A stretch of 64,000 nucleotides of DNA, taken from positions 186,001 to 250,000 of the forward strand of contig JABTUV010000002.1 of assembly GCA_015075175.1 (NCBI GenBank), given 5' to 3'. Below are positions 43,787-52,752 of this stretch, one piece after another. This DNA is from a bacterium. GTDB lineage: Bacteria; Hinthialibacterota; Hinthialibacteria; H5-UNCL2. The notes beneath the pieces are model-generated. The model was given only the letters and a program-made list of their open reading frames with translations. It was not told the origin of the DNA and did not search any database. Each line of letters starts with the position of its first letter. Position 1 is the first letter of the stretch. A program made the position numbers and the translations under genes.

Positions 43787-46700
43787 ATGAGAAGAATCGT
43801 TTCAATCGTGCTCATCGTCATTGCCGGCGCGGTGTGGGCCGAGGATCCGGCGGTCACGCCGCTCATGGGCGCCAGCGTGCCCGGGCGGGAGTCGCTGGCG
43901 GAGTTCTATGGCGCCGATACTTTGAGCTGGGAGGAGATCACCGCCTCGGGCGTGCCCGCCGACGTCGATCTCCTGGTATGGGCCTGCCATACCAAGGAGC
44001 TGCCCGCCGAGGCGCGCTCGCCCCAGGTCGTCAACGCCGTCAAGAACTATCTCTCGGGCGGGGGCGCGCTCTTTCTCTCCAGCTTCGCCGAAGCCTGGGT
44101 CATCGACCTGGGCCTGGAGACGGTCTATCCCAACCGCATGGACCAGGGCCTCTTCGGCGGAGCGGGTTCGGCGCCGCTCTGGCAGCAGGGTTTCAAACCG
44201 CTGGTCTCTCACCCCATCTTCGCCGGCCTCCAACCCTCCGAGCACAATCCGGGAGCTTTTTACATCGCGGGCGCCCATGCCTTCTTTCTGGAAAGCGGCT
44301 TCTGGGAAAACCAGACCATCAACGCCCAGTGGCTGGCCAGCTACTTCCGCCACAACGGCAGCAGCGTCCTGGACGGGACGCTCCTGCGAACCGTCAACCT
44401 TTGGACGGTCGGCCAGGGCGAAGTGCTGGGCTACGCGCACAATCTGTTTCTGGAGGATTACTGGCACAATCCGCATCGCGCCAACCTGCACCGCTTTCTC
44501 CGCAACGTGGCGGAATACCTGACGGGCGAGAGTGAGCCGAGCATTCGGGCGCTGCCGGAGACGCCCAGCCGGCTGCATGCGGACGTGCGCATGGCCGCGC
44601 CTGCCCATGTCCACCCACAGCCGCACAGCCTCCATCGCGACCTTCCGGGACTGCCCTACGTGGCGCACTGGGGGTGGCTCGGAGCGATCAACTACCAGCG
44701 CGTGCCCATCGATCCGGTCGATCTCCGGCATTTCAAGACGTGCCTGATCGACGAGCCGCGCCGCTGGGGCGGCAACCTGCTCGAGTTCTATCCGCCGGAC
44801 ATGTCGCAGGGCTTTCCCTTCGCCTGGGAAGCCGATGATCCCATCCCTCCCCCGCAGCGTTACTGGGGCGGCTCCTTCTGGCCGGCCTGGAGCTGGCAGA
44901 AGGCGCGCGAACTCATCGAGTACGCGCACCAACGCGATTTCATCATCCACACGTTTTATCATCCCGATCCCGTGCAACGTCAGTCGGACGAGCTGTCGGC
45001 GGACATCTATCCGCGCTTCGTCGAGCTGCAGGCGCGCGAGGTGCAAAACAGCCTTCTTTACGGGCGCGAGGCCTCTCAGGACGGACTGGGACTGGAGGGT
45101 TGGTACAGCGACACGGCCGGCGACATCTGCAAGCGCGCGTGGATGTACAATCCTGGTAGTTATATCCACAGCACCGCAACCCTGATCGGACGCACGCCCA
45201 ATTTCACGGGGACCTGGCAATGCGCGTGGGGCCGCGTGGGCGGCGTGCACGCCAGCGGCTTTGGCGACCGCTTCCGCTACCTCTACCATCCCCCGCTCTA
45301 TCTCGGCAATCAGGCCGACTGCCGCGACCGTCGCACCAGCAATGCCGTCTGGGGCAGCTGGTCCACGTTTGGGGGAGGCTCGTATCCCGACTGGCTGGTG
45401 CGCCAGATGGATGACTTCGCGCGCGTGCGGCTCTATCTCGATACCGGCATCTGGTGGCTTGGGGAGCCGGAGGCCACGCTGCGGCCGGAGTTTCGCGATT
45501 ACGTTTACGTGGCGACCATGGAGCCGTGCCGCCGCGCCGTCACTACCCGTCTCCACGCCACGGGGCGGGACGGCTTCCGCGCCAAGTCGCAGCAGAGCTA
45601 TGCCGACGTGCCGCCCGAGTGGGCCAACGCCGAGCCGTATCCACAGGATACGGGCGTTATCCAAAACAACTACCTTCGCCTCCTGCGCATGGCGGGCGAG
45701 GATCGTGGGATTCTACAATATGATCCGACGCGCACGGCCTTCTTTCACGCGACCGAACGGCCACGCCCGGCACTGGACCTGTCGCCCAGCTTCATGACGG
45801 CCGTCCCGCTTGTGCCGGAGAAGACGGAAATCGCCGCCGAGGCGGTCGTGTTTTCGCTGGGACAATTGGACAACAGCAACGCCGAGTTCAAAGGCTCGGG
45901 CGGCTACTCGAAACGCTTTGTCGCGGGGAGTACGGCCGCGGGCTTTCCCGGGCAGATCAACTATGAGAGCACTCCCAGCTGGCCGCAGGAGATCGAGTTC
46001 ACCATCAACACGCAGCCGGGTCGGCACGTCCTGCGCGTTCACATCCTGCCCGTCAGCAGCCCGGCCATCGTAGAGGTGTCCGTGGACGGCGACCTGGTGG
46101 ATACCTGGTTCCCCACACCGGGACAAACGCTCTACGAGATCGGTTTCAGCGTAGCCAGTCTGGGCGCGCACACGATGCTCCTGTCCGTGCAACGCGCCTC
46201 GGGCGCGGCGGCGTCTTTTGACAAGATCGAGGTCGCGCGCACGAGTAACCAGTGCGCCCGCTTTGAGCCTACGCTCATCGGCGGGCATCGCGCCGAAATG
46301 CGCGAGACGGTCGTCTCCGGGCCGGAGGGCGCCTACCGGCAGGAGCGCACCTATCGCATCGACGGGGACAGTCCTGCTCTGTTCGTGCATCTGGAGAACG
46401 TGACGGCGGCGCCGACCGGCTGGGAGACGCGCATGAGCTTCCCACTGCATCCGGGAACGGAGCCGCTGGGCGAATCGGCGTGGCGACTGGTCTCCTCGAC
46501 TGCGGCGGCGCCCGATCTCCTTCTCTTTGTGCAGGGACTGGACGTGGAGAAAGTGGAGCGGCGCGGCGCGGACGTGGGGCTCGCGTTTCCCGCGCGCCAA
46601 CTCACCTGCGCCGACGTGGCCCTGGTGGTTGCCGACGGACTCTACGGCGCCACGGACGCCCCCGCGTTGGCCGCCATGCTGTTTGCGCCCACGCGCCGCG

Positions 46701-48631
46701 TCAGCGTCGAAGATGAAAAGCCGCGCGCGCTTGATAATCCGCATCCCGCGCCGCGCGTCGAGGTGGTCGAAGTCGCCAGCGCCTCCGGCGGCCCTTTCAT
46801 GGTCGCGGAAACCGGCGCCCGCGGCGCGTACTGGACCGCCCGCGGCGGCCAACCCCTCGGACAACGCGACTACCTCAAGCTTTACTTTCAGGCGGGAGGA
46901 TCGGTCAAGATTCAGCCCTATGGTTTCATCGACGGCATCGTGAAGCCCGGCTGGGGCTGCCAATACACGCTCGCCGTACGAGATAACGTGCAGCCGCGCC
47001 GCTGCGAAGTGGAAGTCGTCAAGACCGGCCCGTTCATGTTCGCGCCGCGCATCGAGTGGAAGGAGCCTTTCGACACGGTCTTGCTCGACGGCAAACCCTG
47101 GCGATATTTTGAGGACAATGTCGTCTATCTGCCCAATCGCCCCGGGCATTACGTGGTGGAGGTGAGTACGACCGGGCAGAATGCGCCGCGGCTGGCGCGT
47201 ACATTCCTGTCCGTGGAACGCGCGGCGTGGAACCCAGAAAGCCAGACGCTCGATCTCTCCACGAGCGCGCCGCACTACTGGTCGGGAAGCCTGCCCAGCA
47301 ACAATCCTTACACGGCACAGATTCTCTGCGCCAGCACGCCCACGGGCGTCGAAGGCGGCGGGCGCGTCGTGCCCTGGAGCGAGTATCGCGCCAGGAGCGA
47401 GGACGTGGAGGTGATGGCCGGGCGCGGCGCCATGGTCGAGCTCTATCCCGGCCCGGCCCGCATCCACTTCGGCAGCTTCCAAACCGAAATCCAGATTCCG
47501 CAGGTCGGAGGCTCCGGCGGCTCGCACTGGTTCGGTTACTATGACAAGTACCAGTTCGACCAGACCGACCGCTACGTGCTGGGCATGGAGGTGGGCTTCG
47601 ACACACGCGATCCCCTGCCCAGCGACGAGATCAAGCTGGGCATGGTGGACCGGCGGGACGGGCATCGCTGGATCGAGTTCGCCACGACGAACGCGTGGTG
47701 CTGGCAGCAGGGGACGATGCTGCAGTGGATTCCCGGCTCGGCCAGCGACGTAGTGTACAACGTGCGCGCGGGCGACGGATTCGGGGGCGTGGTGCACAAC
47801 CCGTGGACAGGGGAGAAGCGCGCGCTGCCGCGGGCCGTCTACTCGCTGCATCCGGGCGGACGGCTGGCGCTCTCGCTCAACTTCGCCCGCCTGGACGATA
47901 CGCGGCCCGGCTACGGCTACGAGGGGCCGGACGATCCCTTCGCGTCGGAAAACTATCCCGCCGGTGACGGCATTTATCTCATGGACATCGTGTCGGGCAC
48001 GTCACAGTTGATCATCTCCTACGATCAGTTGGCGCACTTCCAGCGCACGCCGCAGGACGGCGAGCGCAAGCACTGGGTCAACGTGCTGCTGTTCAATCCC
48101 AGCGGGACGCGCTTCGCCTTCGTGCATCGCTGGTATCCGCCTTCGGGCGGCTATACCACGCGCCTTATGACCGCCAACACCGACGGCAGCGGCCTTTATG
48201 TCGTGGACGGCTGGGGCAGCGCCTCGCACTTTCAATGGTACGGCGACGACAAGATCGTCTGCTGGACCAACACTCCCGGCCGCGGCAGCCGCTATCATCT
48301 CTTCACCGATCAGAGCACCGACGTGGAGATTCTGGGCCAGGGAATCCTGACCGAGAACGGGCACATGAGCTACTCGCCCAATCGCGAGTGGCTGCTGACG
48401 GACACCTATCCCAACTCGCAGCGATTGCAGACGGTGATGCTGTTCCGTCCCGCCGACAATCGCCTGGTAGTCCTGGGGCGGTTCTATTCGCCGCCGGCGT
48501 TCACAGGCACGGTGCGCTGCGATACGCATCCCCGCTGGAGTCGGGATGGGAAGACGGTGTGCATCGATTCGGCCCACAGCGGCAGGAGGCAGATGTACCT
48601 GATCGACGTGGGTTGGATCGTCGGCGACTGA
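43787..48631 (+). CDS. Giant secreted multidomain protein (1614 aa) ending in a TolB/WD40-like propeller
   Basis: ATG 43787 has GGAGG upstream and begins a signal peptide (MRRIVSIVLIVIAGAVWA). Residues of about 15-245 look like a ThuA/DUF4350 class-I amidotransferase-like fold (DVDLLVWACHTKELPAEARS, NYLSGGGALFLSSFAEAW). Residues 290-660 resemble a TIM-barrel hydrolase or glycoside-hydrolase-like domain (HWGWLGAINYQRVPIDPVDL, ARELIEYAHQRDFIIHTFYH). Two or three beta-sandwich domains follow. From about 1240 to the end is a propeller of the oligogalacturonate-lyase/TolB type (HWFGYYDKYQFDQTDRYVLG, WCWQQGTMLQWIPGSASDVV). One clean 4.8-kb frame. I infer a polysaccharide-active surface or periplasmic protein; catalysis is not shown. 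Confidence 0.75.
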   Translation: MRRIVSIVLIVIAGAVWAEDPAVTPLMGASVPGRESLAEFYGADTLSWEEITASGVPADVDLLVWACHTKELPAEARSPQVVNAVKNYLSGGGALFLSSFAEAWVIDLGLETVYPNRMDQGLFGGAGSAPLWQQGFKPLVSHPIFAGLQPSEHNPGAFYIAGAHAFFLESGFWENQTINAQWLASYFRHNGSSVLDGTLLRTVNLWTVGQGEVLGYAHNLFLEDYWHNPHRANLHRFLRNVAEYLTGESEPSIRALPETPSRLHADVRMAAPAHVHPQPHSLHRDLPGLPYVAHWGWLGAINYQRVPIDPVDLRHFKTCLIDEPRRWGGNLLEFYPPDMSQGFPFAWEADDPIPPPQRYWGGSFWPAWSWQKARELIEYAHQRDFIIHTFYHPDPVQRQSDELSADIYPRFVELQAREVQNSLLYGREASQDGLGLEGWYSDTAGDICKRAWMYNPGSYIHSTATLIGRTPNFTGTWQCAWGRVGGVHASGFGDRFRYLYHPPLYLGNQADCRDRRTSNAVWGSWSTFGGGSYPDWLVRQMDDFARVRLYLDTGIWWLGEPEATLRPEFRDYVYVATMEPCRRAVTTRLHATGRDGFRAKSQQSYADVPPEWANAEPYPQDTGVIQNNYLRLLRMAGEDRGILQYDPTRTAFFHATERPRPALDLSPSFMTAVPLVPEKTEIAAEAVVFSLGQLDNSNAEFKGSGGYSKRFVAGSTAAGFPGQINYESTPSWPQEIEFTINTQPGRHVLRVHILPVSSPAIVEVSVDGDLVDTWFPTPGQTLYEIGFSVASLGAHTMLLSVQRASGAAASFDKIEVARTSNQCARFEPTLIGGHRAEMRETVVSGPEGAYRQERTYRIDGDSPALFVHLENVTAAPTGWETRMSFPLHPGTEPLGESAWRLVSSTAAAPDLLLFVQGLDVEKVERRGADVGLAFPARQLTCADVALVVADGLYGATDAPALAAMLFAPTRRVSVEDEKPRALDNPHPAPRVEVVEVASASGGPFMVAETGARGAYWTARGGQPLGQRDYLKLYFQAGGSVKIQPYGFIDGIVKPGWGCQYTLAVRDNVQPRRCEVEVVKTGPFMFAPRIEWKEPFDTVLLDGKPWRYFEDNVVYLPNRPGHYVVEVSTTGQNAPRLARTFLSVERAAWNPESQTLDLSTSAPHYWSGSLPSNNPYTAQILCASTPTGVEGGGRVVPWSEYRARSEDVEVMAGRGAMVELYPGPARIHFGSFQTEIQIPQVGGSGGSHWFGYYDKYQFDQTDRYVLGMEVGFDTRDPLPSDEIKLGMVDRRDGHRWIEFATTNAWCWQQGTMLQWIPGSASDVVYNVRAGDGFGGVVHNPWTGEKRALPRAVYSLHPGGRLALSLNFARLDDTRPGYGYEGPDDPFASENYPAGDGIYLMDIVSGTSQLIISYDQLAHFQRTPQDGERKHWVNVLLFNPSGTRFAFVHRWYPPSGGYTTRLMTANTDGSGLYVVDGWGSASHFQWYGDDKIVCWTNTPGRGSRYHLFTDQSTDVEILGQGILTENGHMSYSPNREWLLTDTYPNSQRLQTVMLFRPADNRLVVLGRFYSPPAFTGTVRCDTHPRWSRDGKTVCIDSAHSGRRQMYLIDVGWIVGD

Positions 48632-48709
48632 AGCGCGCAAGAGCCGGAGTGAAAACTTCAGTTTGCGCAAATCCCAAGCTAAAGCTTGGACTCCGGAAGC
48701 TTGATCCTG

Positions 48710-49414
48710 CTACCGCGGCGTGATCTTGATGTTGCGATAGGCGACCGGGCCGTGGTTGCCCTGGAACATCAATGGGCCGGTAGGCGCTTCCCTGCCCGTG
48801 ATTCCACCGGGCGTGGGGCCGGGCATCTCCAGGTTGCGATGCAAGACGACGCCGTTCAGTTCGATCTTCTCGAACATGGCGTTGGCGATCTTGCGGCCCG
48901 AGGCGTCAAACCGGGGAGCGCGCCAGTCGATGACATATTTCTGCCACTCTCCCGGCGGGCGGCAGGCGTTGACCGGCGGCGGCGCCGCTCCGTAGACCGC
49001 GCCCATGTCGCCGTTATTCAGCTCGGTTCGGCCCCAACTGTCCAGTATCTGCACCTCGTACTCGCCCATCACGTAGATGCCTGAGTTGGAGTTCTTGGGA
49101 ACCATCACTTCCAGCTCGATGCGGCAATCGCCGTACTTTTCGTCCGAATAAATGTCCTGGCTGTCGCCGTGGCGGCGGGCCAGGTTGATCATGGCGTCGC
49201 CGCGGGCGTCGGCCACGATCAGCATCCTGGGATCGGTGGGCGAGAGGGCGGGCGTGCCCACGATCCACCGGTTCGTGCCCGGATCGGGCAGGGTGTGCCA
49301 ATTGGCCAGATCGTTCCCGTTGAAGGGACGGGAGGCGCGCGACAGACGCGCGCTTTCGCAACTCAACCCGACGAAGACGACCAACGCGAGGGTTAGGGCG
49401 AGGCTTGCACGCAT
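48710..49414 (-). CDS. DUF1080 (3-keto-disaccharide hydrolase-like) lipoprotein
   Basis: 234 aa from ATG 49414 (AAGGAG upstream). Lipoprotein signal MRASLALTLALVVFVGLSC with the lipobox cysteine. The concanavalin-like DUF1080 fold shows as FNGNDLANWHTLPD, DCRIELEVMVPKNSNSGIYV, YEVQILDSWGR and GPLMFQGNHGPVAYRNIKI. Family members bind or hydrolyse (keto)glycosides in PVC and Bacteroidota degraders. It converges with the giant protein gene, consistent with carbohydrate processing. The end is close to a CCAAGCTTTAGCTTGG palindrome (48672-48690). Confidence 0.92.
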   Translation of the reverse strand: MRASLALTLALVVFVGLSCESARLSRASRPFNGNDLANWHTLPDPGTNRWIVGTPALSPTDPRMLIVADARGDAMINLARRHGDSQDIYSDEKYGDCRIELEVMVPKNSNSGIYVMGEYEVQILDSWGRTELNNGDMGAVYGAAPPPVNACRPPGEWQKYVIDWRAPRFDASGRKIANAMFEKIELNGVVLHRNLEMPGPTPGGITGREAPTGPLMFQGNHGPVAYRNIKITPR

Positions 49415-49706
49415 GACGAGGCTCCTTTGCAAGGGGGCGTAGCAGACTTGGGCGGTAGATTACACCCAACAGGCGGGATAGGAAAGCGGATGTTGCGGGG
49501 CGCGGACTTTTGCCGCTTGCAGGGGGACGCCGAATCCGCCCGCCGGCGGCCGGTGCGCCCGGCAGGTTCCCCGGCTCCCGGCCCGGTCGCAGGACTTACC
49601 GACCTCCCCCTTGGGAAAGTGCATCCTCCGGCCAGTCTGCCGGTTGATTTCGTCCCGCAAGCTTCCTATACTGTCCTATCACGAGCCGGTACCTTGAGGT
49701 GTTGGG
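49415..49706. other. Divergent intergenic region, nothing firm seen
   Basis: 292 bp between the divergent DUF1080 and zinc-ribbon genes. GC-rich; contains GCCGGCGGCCGG-like palindromic sequence near 49540, but no confident promoter or gene. Confidence 0.4.
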
Positions 49707-50447
49707 ATGGTCATTCGCTACGAAAAGCTTCAATACCAGATCGACTTGCAGCGACTCTACGACCGCAAGCACGAACTGGAAAGACTCCTGGCCTCCATCC
49801 CCGCCGAACAGCAGCAGTTGCAGGAACAATTCAAAGCCCACACCGACAATTACCACCAGCAGAAGGAACACCACCGCCAACTCCTGGCCGAGCAGCACGG
49901 AGCGGAGAGCGACCTGTCGGGATACGAGGCGCAGCTGGCGAAGAAGCAGGGGCAGATGCACGAGGTCAAGACCAACAAGGAATACCAGACGGCGCTGCAC
50001 GAGATCGAGGTGCTCAAGCAGAAGATCGCGGAGACGGAGGAACGAATTCTGCTGGCCATGGAGCGGGTCACCGAGCAGGAGGCCCGGTTGGCCGGACTGA
50101 AAAAGGCGCTGGACGAAGAAGAGGCGCTCCACAAGGAGCGCCTTTCTTTTCTGGAGCAGAAGCTGGCGGCGGCGCGGAGCGAGCTGGCACACATCGATCC
50201 GGACATCGCGGCGCTGGAAAAGACCGGCTCGCCCGACCTGTTGGCCGCCTTCCACCGGCTCTTGAGGGTGCGGGGGCGGGCGGTCGTGCCGGTCGACGAG
50301 CGGACCTGCGGCGGCTGCCACGCCACCTTGACCCCCAACAAGATCGAACTGGTCAAGTACGGCCAGCAGATCGAGTACTGCGACAACTGCCAGCGCGTGC
50401 TCTACTGGCCGGACGAGGCGCGGCAGGCGGAAGGGAAGGCGGTGTAG
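49707..50447 (+). CDS. Coiled-coil protein with C4 zinc ribbon (zf-RING_7/CdsZ-like)
   Basis: 246 aa. Residues 10-170 form a long antiparallel coiled coil (LQRLYDRKHELERLLASI, EVKTNKEYQTALHEIEVL). The end carries the C4 ribbon TCGGCHATLTPNKIELVK with YCDNCQRVLYW, four cysteines spaced as in the family. Members bind nucleic acid or act near translation; function is poorly defined. ATG 49707 has GAGG upstream. The TNKEYQALxxEI block and ribbon make the family secure. Confidence 0.92.
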   Translation: MVIRYEKLQYQIDLQRLYDRKHELERLLASIPAEQQQLQEQFKAHTDNYHQQKEHHRQLLAEQHGAESDLSGYEAQLAKKQGQMHEVKTNKEYQTALHEIEVLKQKIAETEERILLAMERVTEQEARLAGLKKALDEEEALHKERLSFLEQKLAAARSELAHIDPDIAALEKTGSPDLLAAFHRLLRVRGRAVVPVDERTCGGCHATLTPNKIELVKYGQQIEYCDNCQRVLYWPDEARQAEGKAV

Positions 50448-50487
50448 GGCGCGCGCCGCCACCGCCGCGGCGTGTCGCCGGTCCATC

Positions 50488-52176
50488 ATGCGGGCGCGTT
50501 CCCTCCTTCTGGAAATGCTGCGCTGGAAGGCAGCCGCCCAATTCCGCCATCTGCGCGAGTATCTGTCCGCCTACCGCATCCAGTTCTGCGTCTATGCCGT
50601 CCTGATTCTCGGCTTCTGGGCCTTCTGTTTTCTGACCGTCCACAAGACCATCACTTACGTCAACCAGACGCTGACCGTGATCGGTCCCTTTCTTCTGGAC
50701 CGCATGTTGTCCATCTTTCTCCTGGCCGTCTTCATCATGCTGGTTTACACGAACCTCTTGACGGCGTTCTCGGTGCTGTTCGCCTCGGAGGACCTGCCGC
50801 TGCTGCTGTCCTCGCCGACGCGGCCGGGCGAGGTGTTTCGCACCAAGATGGGGGAGAGCCTGTTTCTGGGCAGTTGGACCTACCTGGCGTTCGGGATACC
50901 CATCTTCGCCGCCTATGGGGCGACGCTGTCGGCGCCGCTGTACTATTACGTCATGGTCCTGGGGGCGATGGTCCCTTACGCGGTGCTGGCGGGACTGGCC
51001 GGCATCGTGTGCAGCATGTTTCTGGGGCGCTTCAGCCGACGGCGGCGGCTGCGGCTGGCGGGCGTTTTGTTCTGGATCCTCATGGGGCTTCTCGTCTACT
51101 CGCTGAAGGACGTGCTGGTCGCCGCGCCCCGCCACACCGCCGAGGCCGCCGACCGGCTGGTGCAATGGGAGCACGCCCGCTCCATTTACATGCCGCATCT
51201 CTGGTTCTTTAACCTTATCAAGGAGTCGCTGGCCCGGCACGGCGCTGAATCGCTGATGTATCTGCTCATCCTGTGCGCCGCCGCCGCCGCCGGCTTCCAA
51301 CTGGTGGGAGGCATCGGCGGGGCGCTCTATCAGCGCGTCTGGCAGACCAGCCAGGAGTCGGGCGACGACGCCCGCGTCTCCCGGCCGGGACTCGTGCTCA
51401 GCCTACTTTTTCTGCCCGCCCGCCTGCTGCGCCGCTCCGCCCAGTCCGTCGTGGTCAAGGATCTGCGCCTCTTTTTCCGCGACGTGACGCAGTGGGGGCA
51501 GATGATGGTGGTCTTGGGCCTCCTGGTTCTCTATCTCCTGCAGCTCTCCGCCATTCCCCTTTCGGAGCGGCGCGTCACCGTGGTCAACGTGATGGTGATG
51601 TTGAACCAGGCAGTGCTGGGATTCGTGATCTGCGCGCTGTCGATCCGGTTTGTCTTTCCTTCGCTGTCATTGGAGGGACGCGCGATCTGGACGTTGGCCA
51701 GCAGCACCCTGACGCTGCGGCAGCTGTTCCGCATCAAGTGGCGCTTTCACCTGGCGTGGGTGTGCCTGTTGTCGCTGGTGCTGCTCGTGCCCGCCTGGCA
51801 CTTTCTGGAGATGCCGGGAAGCCTGCTTTTCGTGGTGGCGGCGCAACTGCTGCTGCTGTCGGTGGGGTCGGTGAGCCTGTCGATGGGGGTGGCGGCGCTG
51901 TATCCGCGCTTTTACGCGCGCAACGCGGCCGAGATCAACTCGGGCACGGGCGCGATGGTTTGCATTATTCTCACCCTGAGTTACCTGACGCTGACCACGG
52001 CGTGCTTTCTCTCGCCGCTTCTTCCCGCGCGCGAGGCCGACGACCTGCTCTCGGGAGCGCTGGAGCAGCCGCTCTACACGCTCTTCTGCTGGAGCCTGGG
52101 GCTGCTCTTGCACCTGGCGGCCATCGCCGTTCCGTTTCTCGTGGGACAGCGACGGCTGGAGCGCACGCCCCTGTGA
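50488..52176 (+). CDS. ABC-exporter-type integral membrane protein (permease without ATPase)
   Basis: 562 aa with about twelve hydrophobic helices in two halves. The first half has FCVYAVLILGFWAFCFLTVH and FASEDLPLLLSSPTRPGEVF, where the E-D-L-x-L-L-x-S-x-P loop is typical of putative ABC exporters (ABC-2 superfamily). The second half repeats the layout (VVKDLRLFFRDVTQWGQMMV, LASSTLTLRQLFRIKWRFHL). No ATP-binding gene is adjacent, so the partner must be encoded elsewhere. The frame is clean. It starts 40 bp after the zinc-ribbon gene on the same strand. Confidence 0.8.
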   Translation: MRARSLLLEMLRWKAAAQFRHLREYLSAYRIQFCVYAVLILGFWAFCFLTVHKTITYVNQTLTVIGPFLLDRMLSIFLLAVFIMLVYTNLLTAFSVLFASEDLPLLLSSPTRPGEVFRTKMGESLFLGSWTYLAFGIPIFAAYGATLSAPLYYYVMVLGAMVPYAVLAGLAGIVCSMFLGRFSRRRRLRLAGVLFWILMGLLVYSLKDVLVAAPRHTAEAADRLVQWEHARSIYMPHLWFFNLIKESLARHGAESLMYLLILCAAAAAGFQLVGGIGGALYQRVWQTSQESGDDARVSRPGLVLSLLFLPARLLRRSAQSVVVKDLRLFFRDVTQWGQMMVVLGLLVLYLLQLSAIPLSERRVTVVNVMVMLNQAVLGFVICALSIRFVFPSLSLEGRAIWTLASSTLTLRQLFRIKWRFHLAWVCLLSLVLLVPAWHFLEMPGSLLFVVAAQLLLLSVGSVSLSMGVAALYPRFYARNAAEINSGTGAMVCIILTLSYLTLTTACFLSPLLPAREADDLLSGALEQPLYTLFCWSLGLLLHLAAIAVPFLVGQRRLERTPL

Positions 52177-52228
52177 ACCGGATGTCGATCCGCTGGTCAA
52201 GCCGCCGCCGTCCTGCTAGGGTAGCGCC

Positions 52229-52750
52229 ATGAATCCCCGCATCCTGTCCGCGGTAGTTCTGATCGGGTTGGCGTTGGGCCTGGCTTGGGAGCAGTACCGG
52301 GAGAGCGCCTTGCGCAGCCGCGTGGCCGAGGTGTGGGTGCATCATCGCGCGCTCAGCCGCGCCCTCCTGGACTACCAGCTGGAGACGGGCGACTATCCGC
52401 CCACGCGGCCCGGCGCGCTGGCGGCGTTGACGACCCCCGTCGCCTACGCGCCGCGCCTCCCGCTGGATCCCTTCCAACGCGAGGGCGACCGCATGTACCG
52501 CTATCGCAACCGGACCGAGCATCCCGATGGGGACGCCGCCTGGGTGCAGTTCACGCTTGCGGGAATCGGGCCGGACGCCGTCTGGTCGGACGACGACGCG
52601 CTCGTGATCTACGATCCGTCCAACGGGATCGTCAGCGCGGGCGACGTTTTCACGCCCGGGCCGGCGGAAGTGATAGCTCCTCCGGCCCTCTGGAAGGCGC
52701 CCTTGCGCCGATCCCCACAACCCGCCGAGCTCTCGGCAAGAGAGGACTGA
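52229..52750 (+). CDS. Pseudopilin-like exported protein (GspG-like periplasmic domain)
   Basis: 173 aa: an N-terminal membrane helix (MNPRILSAVVLIGLALGLAW), a helical spine (RVAEVWVHHRALSRALLDYQ), then LETGDYPPTRPGALAAL and PRLPLDPFQREGDRMYRYRN. The YP-x3-P-LxxL and L-P-x-DPF motifs are typical of major pseudopilin GspG-like domains. It lacks the prepilin G-F-x3-E cleavage signature at the N-terminus. It ends two codons before the argH ATG. Confidence 0.7.
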   Translation: MNPRILSAVVLIGLALGLAWEQYRESALRSRVAEVWVHHRALSRALLDYQLETGDYPPTRPGALAALTTPVAYAPRLPLDPFQREGDRMYRYRNRTEHPDGDAAWVQFTLAGIGPDAVWSDDDALVIYDPSNGIVSAGDVFTPGPAEVIAPPALWKAPLRRSPQPAELSARED

Positions 52751-52752
52751 CC

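Noticed and set aside
43802-47851. Two long minus-strand frames (620 and 712 codons) opposite the giant secreted protein
   Set aside because: Shadow frames caused by high GC; the plus strand has a ribosome site, signal peptide and recognisable propeller.
50105-50145. GAGGCGCTC...GAGCGCCTTTCTTTT looks like an intrinsic terminator
   Set aside because: It lies inside the zinc-ribbon gene, where the protein continues unbroken to the conserved cysteines; probably a codon coincidence, at most an attenuator.
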